Positions 51,207-59,972 of a stretch of DNA of 64,000 nucleotides are shown piece by piece. A program made the position numbers and the translations under genes. This stretch comes from Verrucomicrobiaceae bacterium UBA1938 (lineage in GTDB: Bacteria; Verrucomicrobiota; Verrucomicrobiia; Verrucomicrobiales; Verrucomicrobiaceae). The notes beneath the pieces are model-generated. The model was given only the letters and a program-made list of their open reading frames with translations, was not told the origin of the DNA and searched no databases. Each line of letters starts with the position of its first letter. The first letter of the stretch is position 1. Location: contig DDFC01000017.1 in the NCBI GenBank assembly GCA_002336895.1, positions 29,221 through 93,220 on the forward strand. Direction: 5' to 3'.

Positions 51207-54200
51207 ATGATTTTGGAAGCAATGATTCAGCGGCTTTACGCCAGCCTTGTTCACGGTCCCTCAATGAATGCTCGTCCCCATCGCTCTCGCCAGCGTTGTG
51301 ATTGGATGGAGCTGTCAATTTTGAAAGGCTTGGCTCCAGAATCAGCTCTTAAAGTGTTGTTGGAGAAGCGGAAAATCGAATTCCCCGCCAAGGTTCCAGC
51401 CTTTAGTGCTCCGTCCTACCCGGAGGCTGAGTGGTCCGACGAACAGAAGCAGGCACGGGATGCTTACCAGAAGCAGACCAAGCTTTTGAACAAACTCCGG
51501 GATATTGCGGACGATGCCTTGGAGTTCATGAACGATCATGGGGAGTCTTGCTTGGCTCTGGGTTTTCCCCTGGTGTCGATTCCGCCGGCCGGGGATGAGA
51601 ACTCAGTTCGAGGCTCAAGCCGCATTCTCGCTCCCCTACTGCTAATGCCGATCAATTTGCAGGTTAGGACAGCATCCAGAACAGGTGTGACCATCGAATG
51701 CGTTGGCGAGGGGGCAGACTTGATGGTGGCAAATCCAGCGCTAATCGCATGGTTGGAAAGGCAGACAGGAAAATCACTGGGCGACATTTTTCTTGATGAG
51801 GAGGGAGCTGATCCATGGCGTGAGGTCGATGAGTTGTTGAAGCAGGTCCTCGCGCTATTGGATCTTCAAGGATCACCACCCTTCAACGGGGAAACCCTAC
51901 TGACAGCGGTGCCTTCCACTGAACAGATCCCCAAGCAAACGTGCGTGTTGCAATCTGTGGTGCTTGGCTTGTTTCCCCTCTCAAACCAATCATTGCTCAG
52001 AGACACCAAGTGGATGATGGAGAATCAGGACTCATTGCAGGAGCCTCTTTCTGCCTTCCTCAGTCCTAAGGCGCTGCATGAGGAGGAGAATAAACCAGTG
52101 CAAGATGAGGTTGTGACCATCAGCAAGCGCGACTTCAAAGCTGAATGGCTGGTTTCTGCGGCCGATCCTTGTCAGGCGAATGCGGTGCTGGCTTCTCGTG
52201 AGGCGAAGGCCCTTGTTGTGCATGGACCGCCTGGCACGGGTAAGAGCCAGACCATCACAAACATGATTGCGGACCATCTGGCACGCGGAGAGAGGATTCT
52301 TTTTGTGTGTGACAAGAGAACCGCTCTCGATGTGGTTAAATACCGTCTAGATTCGGTTGGAATCGGCGACCTTTGCGGTGTTGTGCATGATCCAAGCAGC
52401 GACCGAAAGGATTTCTACATGGGGTTGCGGGATCAATTGGAAAATCTGGCTGATACTCCACCTTTGGAAGACCCTCGTTTGACACTCGATTCGGTCAACG
52501 AGCAGCTCTCGAAGATTCATTCTGAGCTTGAGTCCTACAGGCGCAAGCTTCATCACGCCCCGGGGGATAATGCTCGCAGTTTCCATGATCTTCTGGGATA
52601 CTGGTTGAAGTATGCTGGTCGGTCTGATTTGCCTGTGGTGGAATCTCTGCCGAACCTCACGGTGCCAGATGTCGTCGCTGCTTCAACTACCCTGGATGAA
52701 ATTTGCCGCCGTTCCGAGAGAGCCTCTTATCCGAGCAATCCCTTCAGGAATAAGCTGGGGATCAGTCTAACAGCTTTTCTGGCTCGGACTAGCAGTGATA
52801 CTGCCTCAGTGCTTCAAGGGCTGTTGGTTGCAGCTGAGAATGCAGACCTCCTTAGACCTGCAGACTGTGTCTGTCAGTATGACGCGAACAAGCCCCTGTT
52901 AAACCAGGTGAAGATCAGAGGCGACGCAGCTGGGCTGTTGAAAGACGTCGTGGAGAGCGATGAATTATCGTTTGCAAAGACGGTCGCAAGCCTGCCTGAG
53001 GGGAAAAGCAAAGAATTGAATAGCGAACTTCAAGACGTTCTTGCTTGGGTTTCAGACATTGAAGGGGCTTCCCTCGACCGTTCGCTTTTGAGCAGTGCCC
53101 GGGGGGCTGGCTTGCTGACATTGGCATCGACAAACCAACATTTGGCTGTACTGACCGCTTGGGAGGCAATTCATGGAAGTTTCTTCAAGAAGCTGTTCGC
53201 TGGTGCAGTGAAAAAGGCGGCAACCGCTGCTTTGGCACCGCTGGGACTTGCTTTGGAAAGCGGTTGGAAACAAGGCTTGGTGTTCTACAAGGGGGTAAAA
53301 AGCAGACTGCAAATCTCAGATTGGATCGGTCGCATTACGGATGCAGGGGATGCCGCTTTACAAGATGATGCAGTGTTGAGGTCCCGTTCATCCATTGCCA
53401 AGACCGTTTGGGAGCTTCTAGCCTTGCTGAAACCACTAGGGCTATCAAAGAGGCTGGTGGAAAGCTTGGAGAATGCGGAAACTGTGAGTCTGTTGAAGAA
53501 GGGCTTGGAACAGGAGGCATCTTGGGGCGCTGGGATTAATGATTTGGCCGCACTGTTGAGCCAAAGTGCTCTGTTTTCAGAAGCAGCAATGAAAGAACTT
53601 GTGACGGCCTGGCTTAGCGGCTCGGACGCAGCTGAGATCGCTAAAGCCTGGGTGACGAATCAATCTACAGTGGAGGATGTTGTTCGCTTGCAGACTGCGA
53701 TTGGCCAGCTTCCATCGAGTCTACAAAAGCCGGCCGAAAAGCTGGTCGTCGAGGGGGCTGGATTCGAGGAAGTGCGCGATTGCTTTAACCGACAGGCTGT
53801 TGAAAACGAATTGCGTGCCCGTCTGCAGCAGGATCATGAACTTGCAACGATCGACGGAGAGAGGATCGAGGCGGCATTCGATGCCTTCCTGAAGCTGTCG
53901 TCTGAAAAGCCTCAATTGGTTACGAATTATATTCGGTTCATCTGGCGCCATCATCAGAAGACCCGTTTGCTTTCGAGCACAGGCACCCAGCTCAATAAGC
54001 TCGGTGCAGGGCTTCGTCAGCGGCTTTATGTGAGAGGCAAGAAAGCCCTCAAACTTCGTCAGATGCTTGCCACTGGAGCTGAGGTGGACGGTGGAGACCC
54101 CATTTATGACTTGTGCCCGGTTTGGATGGCAAGCCCTTCCACGGTTGCACAGATATTCCCACGGCATGCCATTTTCGACGTAGTGATCTTTGACGAAGCT

Positions 54201-55541
54201 TCTCAATGTCGGTTAGAGGAGGCTTTGCCTGTGCTGATGCGAGGAAGTCGGGTGGTGATTGCAGGGGATCAAAAGCAGCTTCCGCCCACTCGCTTCTTTG
54301 AGTCGGCCCTGGCGGATTCAGGTGATAGTGACGCCGAAACAGCTGAAGAATTGTTTTATCAGCAGCAGCAGGAAGCTGAAGACTTGCTGACCGCTGCTCT
54401 CAACATTGATGTTCGTGAGGCGTATCTTGATGTGCATTATCGCAGCCGGAACGAAGCGCTCATTGGGTTCTCAAATGAGCACTACTACGGATCTCGGCTT
54501 CAACCGATTCCGGGACATCCTCGAAGCAAGGCTCTCAGCACGCCTATCCAACTGCACCGTGTAAATGGAGTTTATTCCGAGCGGGCCAACGTGAAGGAGG
54601 CGGAAGCAGCGGTTGATCTCATTGCAGAGCTGCTAACAGGAGAACAGCCGCCTTCGATTGGAGTAGCCTGCTTTAACCTGACACAGAAGGAGGCCATCCA
54701 TGAAGCTCTGGCAGCAAGAGTAACGAAGGACGCTGAGTTTGCTCGCCGATATGAAGAAGCAAAGCGTCGTAAAGGGCGAGACTCATTCGAAGGGTTGTTT
54801 GTGAAGAATCTCGAAAATGTTCAAGGAGATGAACGTGACGTGATGATCATCTGCACCACCTTCGGGCCAGATCCACAGGGCAAGTTTCGACGTAATTTTG
54901 GAGCACTATCCCAGCGTGAGGGTGGAAGACGCCTCAACGTTCTTGTCACAAGGGCAAGAGATGCTGTGCATGTCCTCACTTCGATTCCTGTGGCAGAATA
55001 CAGTGCTGTTGAGGCAGTACCACCAGGACAACTGCCAAATGGCCGTTTGCAGCTCTATGCATACTTGCGTTACGCAGAATCGTTGGCTGCCCTTTTTGCC
55101 GAATACCAGGAGGAACTGGAAAAAATGCGTCGTGATACCAAGCCCGAAGTGAAGGAATGGCCAAGTGCGACGCCTTCCTCTGTGGCTTCATCCTTCGGCA
55201 GTGCGCTGTTGGGAAAGCACAACACAGGTTCACATGTGAATTGGGGAAATGAAGGGTTCTGCATCGACGTTGCCTGCATCCATCCTTTGATGCCCGCTGA
55301 TGTCACTGTTGGGGTGCTGACCGATTTCAGTCGTTTCCATAAGACGCCAGACCCAATTGAATGGGACATGTTCCGCACTCGTGTCTTTCGCTCACAGGGA
55401 TGGGAAATTGAACGATTGTGGTCACCGGTCATCTTTCGACGTGCTGATGAAATGATACTACGCGTTAAAAGCGCTCATGATCGTCTTTCATCAACAGGCA
55501 AGGCCAAAGAGGAGGTCTTGGCTTCGGATGCCGGGGCCTGA
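51207..55541 (+). CDS. Large SF1 (Upf1-like) helicase with C-terminal REase-like nuclease domain
   Basis: 1444 residues. N-terminal segment GPSMNARPHRSRQRCDW and a DUF4011-like accessory part lead to the helicase core: Walker A HGPPGTGKSQT (from 339), then a long helical insert, DEASQ (D996-Q1000, Walker B), GDQKQLPPT (1020), VDVHYRSRNEALIGFSNEHY-type motif near 1076, NVQGDERDV (1204), and LNVLVTRARDAVHVL (about 1241). The C-terminus (GVLTDFSRFH at about 1369 and WDMFRTRVFRSQGWEIERLW at about 1387) matches the Vsr/DUF559-like nuclease ends of defence helicases. Predicted role: phage or plasmid defence. Confidence 0.85.
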   Translation: MILEAMIQRLYASLVHGPSMNARPHRSRQRCDWMELSILKGLAPESALKVLLEKRKIEFPAKVPAFSAPSYPEAEWSDEQKQARDAYQKQTKLLNKLRDIADDALEFMNDHGESCLALGFPLVSIPPAGDENSVRGSSRILAPLLLMPINLQVRTASRTGVTIECVGEGADLMVANPALIAWLERQTGKSLGDIFLDEEGADPWREVDELLKQVLALLDLQGSPPFNGETLLTAVPSTEQIPKQTCVLQSVVLGLFPLSNQSLLRDTKWMMENQDSLQEPLSAFLSPKALHEEENKPVQDEVVTISKRDFKAEWLVSAADPCQANAVLASREAKALVVHGPPGTGKSQTITNMIADHLARGERILFVCDKRTALDVVKYRLDSVGIGDLCGVVHDPSSDRKDFYMGLRDQLENLADTPPLEDPRLTLDSVNEQLSKIHSELESYRRKLHHAPGDNARSFHDLLGYWLKYAGRSDLPVVESLPNLTVPDVVAASTTLDEICRRSERASYPSNPFRNKLGISLTAFLARTSSDTASVLQGLLVAAENADLLRPADCVCQYDANKPLLNQVKIRGDAAGLLKDVVESDELSFAKTVASLPEGKSKELNSELQDVLAWVSDIEGASLDRSLLSSARGAGLLTLASTNQHLAVLTAWEAIHGSFFKKLFAGAVKKAATAALAPLGLALESGWKQGLVFYKGVKSRLQISDWIGRITDAGDAALQDDAVLRSRSSIAKTVWELLALLKPLGLSKRLVESLENAETVSLLKKGLEQEASWGAGINDLAALLSQSALFSEAAMKELVTAWLSGSDAAEIAKAWVTNQSTVEDVVRLQTAIGQLPSSLQKPAEKLVVEGAGFEEVRDCFNRQAVENELRARLQQDHELATIDGERIEAAFDAFLKLSSEKPQLVTNYIRFIWRHHQKTRLLSSTGTQLNKLGAGLRQRLYVRGKKALKLRQMLATGAEVDGGDPIYDLCPVWMASPSTVAQIFPRHAIFDVVIFDEASQCRLEEALPVLMRGSRVVIAGDQKQLPPTRFFESALADSGDSDAETAEELFYQQQQEAEDLLTAALNIDVREAYLDVHYRSRNEALIGFSNEHYYGSRLQPIPGHPRSKALSTPIQLHRVNGVYSERANVKEAEAAVDLIAELLTGEQPPSIGVACFNLTQKEAIHEALAARVTKDAEFARRYEEAKRRKGRDSFEGLFVKNLENVQGDERDVMIICTTFGPDPQGKFRRNFGALSQREGGRRLNVLVTRARDAVHVLTSIPVAEYSAVEAVPPGQLPNGRLQLYAYLRYAESLAALFAEYQEELEKMRRDTKPEVKEWPSATPSSVASSFGSALLGKHNTGSHVNWGNEGFCIDVACIHPLMPADVTVGVLTDFSRFHKTPDPIEWDMFRTRVFRSQGWEIERLWSPVIFRRADEMILRVKSAHDRLSSTGKAKEEVLASDAGA

Positions 55542-55579
55542 TTCATTCTCAAAGTTTTAATTCTCAAAGCAGTCGCACA

Positions 55580-56113
55580 ATGAAATCTATTCTGTTACTT
55601 GCTGCCGTAACCACATGTCTGGCATTTCATTCTTTTGGACAGGACAAGGCTGAGGAAACGGCACAAAAACCGACTCAACAAGTTGATTCCAACAAAGATG
55701 CATATCATAGAGCCTCTCGGGCCGCATCAGCAAAAACCTTCGGGGGTGCAAAGCTGATGCTCAGCCAGATCGATTTGAAATCCATCACAGATTCCGATGT
55801 TGCCGATTATGTCGCGATCAGTTTAAGGCTTGCTACATTCTGTGATGAACTCGGTATCCCGCGTGATGCAGGTGCAGATTATGCGGGTGTGCTCAAGAAC
55901 CTCGACTATGCCGCCATCTTGAAGGCGTTGACCTCGAAGGGAATATCTGGAGCACCTGGAAAGGCTGCTGAACTGGTTAGCGAAGGTTTAAAGCTGAAAA
56001 AGCTATTACCGATCTACAACGAACTCAACGACACTCTTTTACAAGAGGTATGGTGCGCCATGAAAGCTCAATTTCAGAATGAAAATGGAAGTCAGACTTT
56101 TGTGTTATTTTAA
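55580..56113 (+). CDS. Hypothetical exported protein
   Basis: 177 residues with signal peptide (about 1-20, SILLLAAVTTCLAFHSFGQD). The mature protein is mostly helical (HRASRAASAKTFGGAKLMLS and ILKALTSKGISGAPGKAAEL) with an acidic/aromatic C-terminal tail (EVWCAMKAQFQNENGSQTFV). No family recognised. It starts 38 bases after the helicase stop in the same direction and could be co-transcribed, but an exported product has no obvious part in helicase-nuclease defence. Confidence 0.55.
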   Translation: MKSILLLAAVTTCLAFHSFGQDKAEETAQKPTQQVDSNKDAYHRASRAASAKTFGGAKLMLSQIDLKSITDSDVADYVAISLRLATFCDELGIPRDAGADYAGVLKNLDYAAILKALTSKGISGAPGKAAELVSEGLKLKKLLPIYNELNDTLLQEVWCAMKAQFQNENGSQTFVLF

Positions 56114-56205
56114 CGCCAATATCCGTATTTGGAATTTGATCCCTCTGCAGTTGCGAAACCACATTTTTTTAGTCTCATTCCATAATGCAAACTTAAAAGG
56201 ACACC

Positions 56206-56283
56206 ATGAAGCCCCAAACCCGTGATATTCCCGTCAAAGTGTCGGCTATAAAGCTGCTGACAAACCTCACGATCTGTGAATGA
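56206..56283 (+). CDS. Possible 25-residue peptide
   Basis: A short frame MKPQTRDIPVKVSAIKLLTN and five more residues, ATG to TGA, with AAAAGGA five bases upstream as a good ribosome site. It lies in the gap between two hypothetical genes. Nothing else supports its expression. It may be a degraded cassette start. Confidence 0.3.
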   Translation: MKPQTRDIPVKVSAIKLLTNLTICE

Positions 56284-56331
56284 TCTTCAATGTTCGCCCA
56301 ACTACGAAGCGCCACTTTAGAACCATTTGCT

Positions 56332-56565
56332 ATGCCAACCGAACCCAAAATTGAAGTTTACGAGCGCCGAGATCCATCGGGATATATATGTAGAGACACT
56401 GTGATCATACCACCAATGCCTAAACGCACTGAGCGGTTCCTTGGCTGGCTCAAGCGCAAGATTCTTTGGGTTGTTGGTTTCATTGCCTGCGTGACTTGGG
56501 CGATCATAAGCAACTACACGGACATCTGCGCCTTTTGGAAGGACGTTTTCAGTCTAGCCAAGTAA
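56332..56565 (+). CDS. Small single-span membrane protein, cassette-like
   Basis: 77 residues from MPTEPKIEVY; an upstream ATG would add 14 residues. A hydrophilic N-terminus with YERRDPSGYICRDTVIIPPM precedes one membrane span (about 47-63, KILWVVGFIACVTWAIIS) and a short tail. No family recognised. An attC-like element begins 56 bases after its stop, the arrangement of an integron gene cassette, whose products are often orphan hypothetical proteins. Confidence 0.5.
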   Translation: MPTEPKIEVYERRDPSGYICRDTVIIPPMPKRTERFLGWLKRKILWVVGFIACVTWAIISNYTDICAFWKDVFSLAK

Positions 56566-56620
56566 GGCAGATCATCCAACGGATTGATGCTGGCCATGAC
56601 TGGATCACACACACAACCAA

Positions 56621-56715
56621 GGGAGAACAAAACAGATGCAGGCAAGGGCTAGTATGGCATCTGTCGTTTCATCGACGCTTCCCGCTCGCCGTCGCCTGAT
56701 CCGAAGCATCCGGCC
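56621..56715 (+). repeat. attC-like recombination site (degenerate)
   Basis: The left arm contains CAGATGCAGGC and the right arm GCCTGATC, which pair except for one extra G in the left arm, as in the extrahelical base of attC sites. The outer parts (GGGAGAACAAAA / GAAGCATCCGGCC) match the R boxes only weakly. The 95-base element follows a small gene. Form and place are those of an integron attC, decayed from consensus. Confidence 0.55.
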
Positions 56716-56736
56716 TCGGAAACACAGTTTAGCACC

Positions 56737-57369
56737 ATGAATATATACAAGTCCAAGCGGGACATTTTTGTCGCTCACCAGATAGCTATCAAATTTCGGC
56801 TCCGCTATGACGTGCCGGAGAGCAGCTATGAGAAGTTTTTCGACGCACTGCGCGTGCATCACAATTGGACGTTGTCAGAGTTCAGCAGAGAAGTTGAGCA
56901 CCTAAATAGCCGTTACCCGATTTCTGTGGGCTTGAATGTGGAGGTTCCTGTAAAATGTCCAGATGGCTCCACCGTTGGTCTGAAGTCAGTTATGCTGGAG
57001 CACGAGTCCGGCCCTGAGTTCTTTCTGCAGATCGACCCACAAACTGCTCTTCTAATGGTGGGTGGATGGCTTGGTGCCAAATTGGTTTCGAAGATTGATG
57101 AGAAGCTCACAACCACGGTTATAGACTGTCTGGTCGGGGCTGTTAGATCTCGATGGCCAGAGTTTGCGACGAAGTTTGGATCTCCGTTTAAGTTCATCGA
57201 GCTTCGCACTGAGCACAAGGGTGTGATGAGAATCTTGCCAGAGGACTTTGCGCCTGCACAGCTTACTTGTCTCATAAAGAATTTTGACCGAATCAGCCAT
57301 ATCGAAGAATCGAATCAAGGGTGTTTTGGAGGTAAGTTGTTCATTCCTGATGACTCCAGGCACGATTGA
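56737..57369 (+). CDS. Hypothetical protein between attC-like elements
   Basis: 210 residues with no recognised domain or signal peptide. Features: a basic start (MNIYKSKRDIFVAHQIAIKF), a beta-rich middle, a short hydrophobic patch LLMVGGWLGAKLV (about 105-117) and mixed helices after it. The gene begins 21 bases after one attC-like element and ends 31 bases before a second, which is the exact layout of a gene cassette. Function cannot be told from the sequence. Confidence 0.55.
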   Translation: MNIYKSKRDIFVAHQIAIKFRLRYDVPESSYEKFFDALRVHHNWTLSEFSREVEHLNSRYPISVGLNVEVPVKCPDGSTVGLKSVMLEHESGPEFFLQIDPQTALLMVGGWLGAKLVSKIDEKLTTTVIDCLVGAVRSRWPEFATKFGSPFKFIELRTEHKGVMRILPEDFAPAQLTCLIKNFDRISHIEESNQGCFGGKLFIPDDSRHD

Positions 57370-57400
57370 GATACGTAAAAAGTCTCCACGATAACATGAA

Positions 57401-57422
57401 GCCGAACAAAGCGGATGCAGGC
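57401..57422 (+). repeat. Half attC-like site
   Basis: GCCGAACAAAGCGGATGCAG followed by GC: a good R'/L' arm with the GATGCAGGC bulge core seen in the fuller element 780 bases upstream. The matching right half (GCCTGATC..) is not found in the following 500 bases, so the site is truncated. Confidence 0.5.
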
Positions 57423-57745
57423 TACTGCTCAAAGGCTATGACATGAATATGAGCGTGTTTCACCGTTTGACCAGCATCCAGACCGTTATTGGGTCCGACG
57501 TTGAATGCATCCGGTGCGAGGTTTAATGATGACCTCAGACGATCCCTGACTTCCGCGACTAGGTTCCAAACGTCCTGCTGTTCCCCGGCGGCTAGTTCAA
57601 AGACGGACTGCACATGACGCTTGGGAACAATCAGCGTGTGTTCATCACTGAATGGGAATCCATCACTTAAAGCCGCAGCATGCCTGTTTTGATGCAACAA
57701 GGTGTTCGCCCTGATGCTCAGCCCCAAGCATTTCGCAGAAGACAC
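57422..57745 (-). pseudogene. HIT-family (histidine triad) hydrolase, frameshifted and truncated
   Basis: About 107 codons in the main frame, GTG start, giving ALSDGFPFSDEHTLIVPKRH and KHAHIHVIAFEQ, the histidine triad of HIT hydrolases (HxHxH). Family members begin with a CxxC zinc motif (for example VFCEI) about 15 residues before NELAxxxRDGFPV. Exactly that motif, CVFCEMLG, is present in a neighbouring frame just upstream (about 57720-57740), so a frameshift is likely. The C-terminus ends right after HAHIHVI with no PR motif. Its stop coincides with the half attC. Probably inactive. Confidence 0.65.
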
Positions 57746-57887
57746 AACTGATCACCCCTAGTTGTCAGCAACAAATGGAGCCAGGTCAATGATCAAGGAG
57801 GGACCACGCGGCAAAGGCATAACGATCGCAAATGATGATTCTTGAATGTCATTGCGTGTTCAGCAGGTGGCTTATGCTGGTCTTCCC

Positions 57888-58079
57888 ATGAATACAGAAC
57901 ACCCTCCTCCACTGGCTTACAAACTAAAGGATGCGGCAACACTGCTCGGAGTTTCGCCCGTCTCAATGCGCCGTGCAATTCAACGTGGACTGATACGACC
58001 ATCACGAGCGTTTAGCCATGTTATCATCAGCGCGGATGAATTAAAGCGGTTCTTGAATTCCTCATCAAGCATCAAATAG
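57888..58079 (+). CDS. Helix-turn-helix DNA-binding protein (excisionase/MerR type)
   Basis: 63 residues from MNTEHPPP; a start 42 bases upstream is possible. YKLKDAATLLGVSPVSMRRA followed by IQRGLIRPSRAFSHVIISAD and ELKRFLNSSS is the HTH_17/excisionase pattern: a helix-turn-helix, a short wing and a final helix. Proteins of this sort regulate or assist mobile elements. It stands alone between damaged genes. Confidence 0.68.
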   Translation: MNTEHPPPLAYKLKDAATLLGVSPVSMRRAIQRGLIRPSRAFSHVIISADELKRFLNSSSSIK

Positions 58080-58099
58080 CTCTCTCAGGTCCTGGACGA

Positions 58100-58516
58100 T
58101 CACGATTTTGTACGTGGTTTACTGACTCTCCAAACCCTCAGTGAGCAGCCACGGCCATTCTCATACGGTTCCACGGTCGCTTCCACTTCGAGAACTGGAT
58201 AGCGCACTGTGACTGCTCCGTAGCTCCTGTAAGGTTCTGCAAAAAGCTCGGTTTTAACAATCCCGGATCGATCAGCCAGGCTCAGGAACTTCATCAGCTC
58301 TCCGGTAGTCTGATGGTGAAGGCGCTGCTCAATCACCAGACCGCAGCAGACAACGCGTTTACCGACGAACTCGTGAAATCGTTCCACCGGGCAATATGTC
58401 TCCCATGCCACCTCTGGATACAGGTCCAACGGATGCCCTGAAATGGTGAAGCCAAAAAGATCGGATTCCCATTCCAGCTTTTCCTCCAGCGTCGGTTCCT
58501 GCAGTGACTTATGACA
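58100..58516 (-). pseudogene. Fragment of DNA polymerase III alpha subunit (DnaE-type) C-terminus
   Basis: The open frame gives, from about 58504, LQEPTLEEKLEWESDLFGFT then SGHPLDLYP and an OB-fold (GELMKFLSLADRSGIVKTEL, CSLRVWRVSKPR). EKLxWExxLLGFxxSGHPL is the hallmark of DnaE polymerase C-terminal regions, and the OB-like domain is next in order in intact enzymes. An in-frame TAG lies directly upstream and the preceding 700 residues are missing, so this is a remnant. It could be of DnaE or DnaE2 (error-prone) type. Confidence 0.8.
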
Positions 58517-58603
58517 CTAATGCTCGACGACCGCACCAAGTCAATGAGTGCACTATTTAGTCGTTGTAGGTGGTGGAGCTGGAACTGTAGGTGCAATAGC
58601 CGC

Positions 58604-59212
58604 TTATGGTGATGGCTGAGTGATTGGAGCCGAGTTTGCGGGCTTGGGAGATGTTATAGCTTTGGCTTGTGCAGTGGGCGGTGTCAGTGGGGTGGTATTT
58701 ATAGCAGGAGGCTTTCCTGCCTGTCCCACCTTAATGGGGGCTCCAGATGAGGGTGTAGCACTTTGTGGTACCGGTGCAGGGCGTGGAAATTTGCTACCGG
58801 GGAGGGGTTGCGAGCGTACAGCCTGTGGAGTCGAAATCGTGCTTGGAGTTCCTGATGGAAAAGGCGGCCTTACAGGTAGCGAACTTGTCTGCGGAGAGGT
58901 AGAAGCATTTACACGAGGTATAGGACGCTCTCCATGATTCATCAAACTGGGTCCGATGGATAAGCTAAGTATCAATGCGGAATAATACGGCAACATCCCG
59001 GGGCCGATGAGGTTAGTGAGCCCTGCAGACCAGCGAGCCCATGTCGCAGGTCTTGCATCAAAACTATAAGCTTCAAGAAGCATAAGCAGCATGAGTGCAA
59101 GCCAAGGGAGCCAACTTGCTCCTTGCATTTTTAGGGCAAAGTTAGACAGAAGTCCCCAAATGACGATGAAAAGACTTAAAATCTTAAAAAGCAATGAAGT
59201 TGGTTGTGACAT
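58604..59212 (-). CDS. Hypothetical membrane protein with proline-rich tail
   Basis: 202 residues. The first 90 residues hold three membrane spans (about 8-26, 33-47 and 70-89; for example LPWLALMLLMLLEAYSFDAR), the remaining 110 form a proline/serine/threonine-rich tail (about one in four residues proline) without order. No family recognised. It is AT-richer than the backbone and preceded by a strongly AT-rich stretch. Confidence 0.55.
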   Translation of the reverse strand: MSQPTSLLFKILSLFIVIWGLLSNFALKMQGASWLPWLALMLLMLLEAYSFDARPATWARWSAGLTNLIGPGMLPYYSALILSLSIGPSLMNHGERPIPRVNASTSPQTSSLPVRPPFPSGTPSTISTPQAVRSQPLPGSKFPRPAPVPQSATPSSGAPIKVGQAGKPPAINTTPLTPPTAQAKAITSPKPANSAPITQPSP

Positions 59213-59581
59213 TTTATGTGATAAATATTACAATATATTTCTTATCATAAAATATAATTAGAAATCAATCGGAATCTGATAGAACAAACGATTGTCGTCT
59301 ATGCGTTAGATTTACTGTCATTGAACCGGTACGCATGCATGGACTGTGGTCAGCGTAGGCAGCCATAGTGCGAGAGGGCTCGATTTCATCTTTGATGAAG
59401 AGGCTTTTGAAACGGTCTATCCAAATAATGCCCCCGTTCGTCACTGCGTTTGTTGACCAGCGGCTGAAGCACGCTTGATTTCTTTGGCGAAGAAGCAGAA
59501 GCCACAGATGCGTTCTGTTTGAGGGCGTTGATTATCTAATCGGACTGGATGGCCATGCCGCGCTGGCGGAAGTCGACGAGT
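59213..59581. other. AT-rich gap without a supported gene
   Basis: The first 60 bases are almost pure AT (ATAAATATTACAATATATTT) and probably hold the promoter of the leftward membrane-protein gene. The rest has no continuous frame. A reading KTYFGLLCDKLVDFRQRGMA on the minus strand at 59540-59620 may belong to a decayed gene but is not recognised. Confidence 0.5.
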
Positions 59582-59863
59582 TTATCGCACAGGAGGCCGA
59601 AGTAGGTCTTGCTGATAGACGATGCCGAGGTGCTGGAAGAGCTTGGCTTCGCCACCGGGGCCGTCAAGGCTTTCAAGCCAGGTCCTCTTGTGTAGAACCT
59701 CGGCGAGGAGGGGGAAGTGATTGCCCATAAGGCAGTAGGTGACGATCTTGATACCGAAGAACTCGGCCATGCGCCCCATTGCCTGCGCCGCCAGGTGGCA
59801 AAGGTCTGATACCTGACCCCGGCTAGCTCGGCGAAACGCGAAGCTGAAAGCCGCTGCGCTCAA
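59582..59863 (-). pseudogene. REP-associated (Y1, IS200-like) transposase fragment
   Basis: A 93-codon frame with GIKIVTYCLMGNHFPLLAEV, which corresponds to the Y1 transposase HUH motif region (YCxMGNHFHLLxEV). The second histidine of HUH is replaced by proline (HFP), so the metal site is broken. Neither the start nor the catalytic-tyrosine part is present. A remnant, in line with other transposase pieces beside it. Confidence 0.7.
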
Positions 59864-59951
59864 ACTCCCGCACCAGCTCCACCTGCCGCGCCACAGGCGT
59901 CTGCACCCGGCCGGCTCCGTCGCTCTTCAAAACTATGGCCTCTTTGTTCAT
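59823..59951 (-). pseudogene. IS66-like accessory ORF (TnpA-type) N-terminal fragment
   Basis: A 42-codon frame beginning MNKEAIVLKSDGAGRVQTPV and continuing RQVELVREFERSGFQL before a stop. RQxELVREFExSGxxx is the start of the helix-turn-helix of IS66-family orfA-like proteins. It overlaps the Y1 fragment in another frame, showing one insertion joined to another. Weak, pattern-only call. Confidence 0.4.
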
Positions 59952-59972
59952 AGAGCTCATAGCTTGTGAGCT

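Noticed and set aside
56130..56160. TTTGATCCCTCTGC as a duplicated tRNA-Lys 3' end (att site)
   Set aside because: Only about ten scattered bases agree with the tRNA end, no better than chance for this length of sequence.
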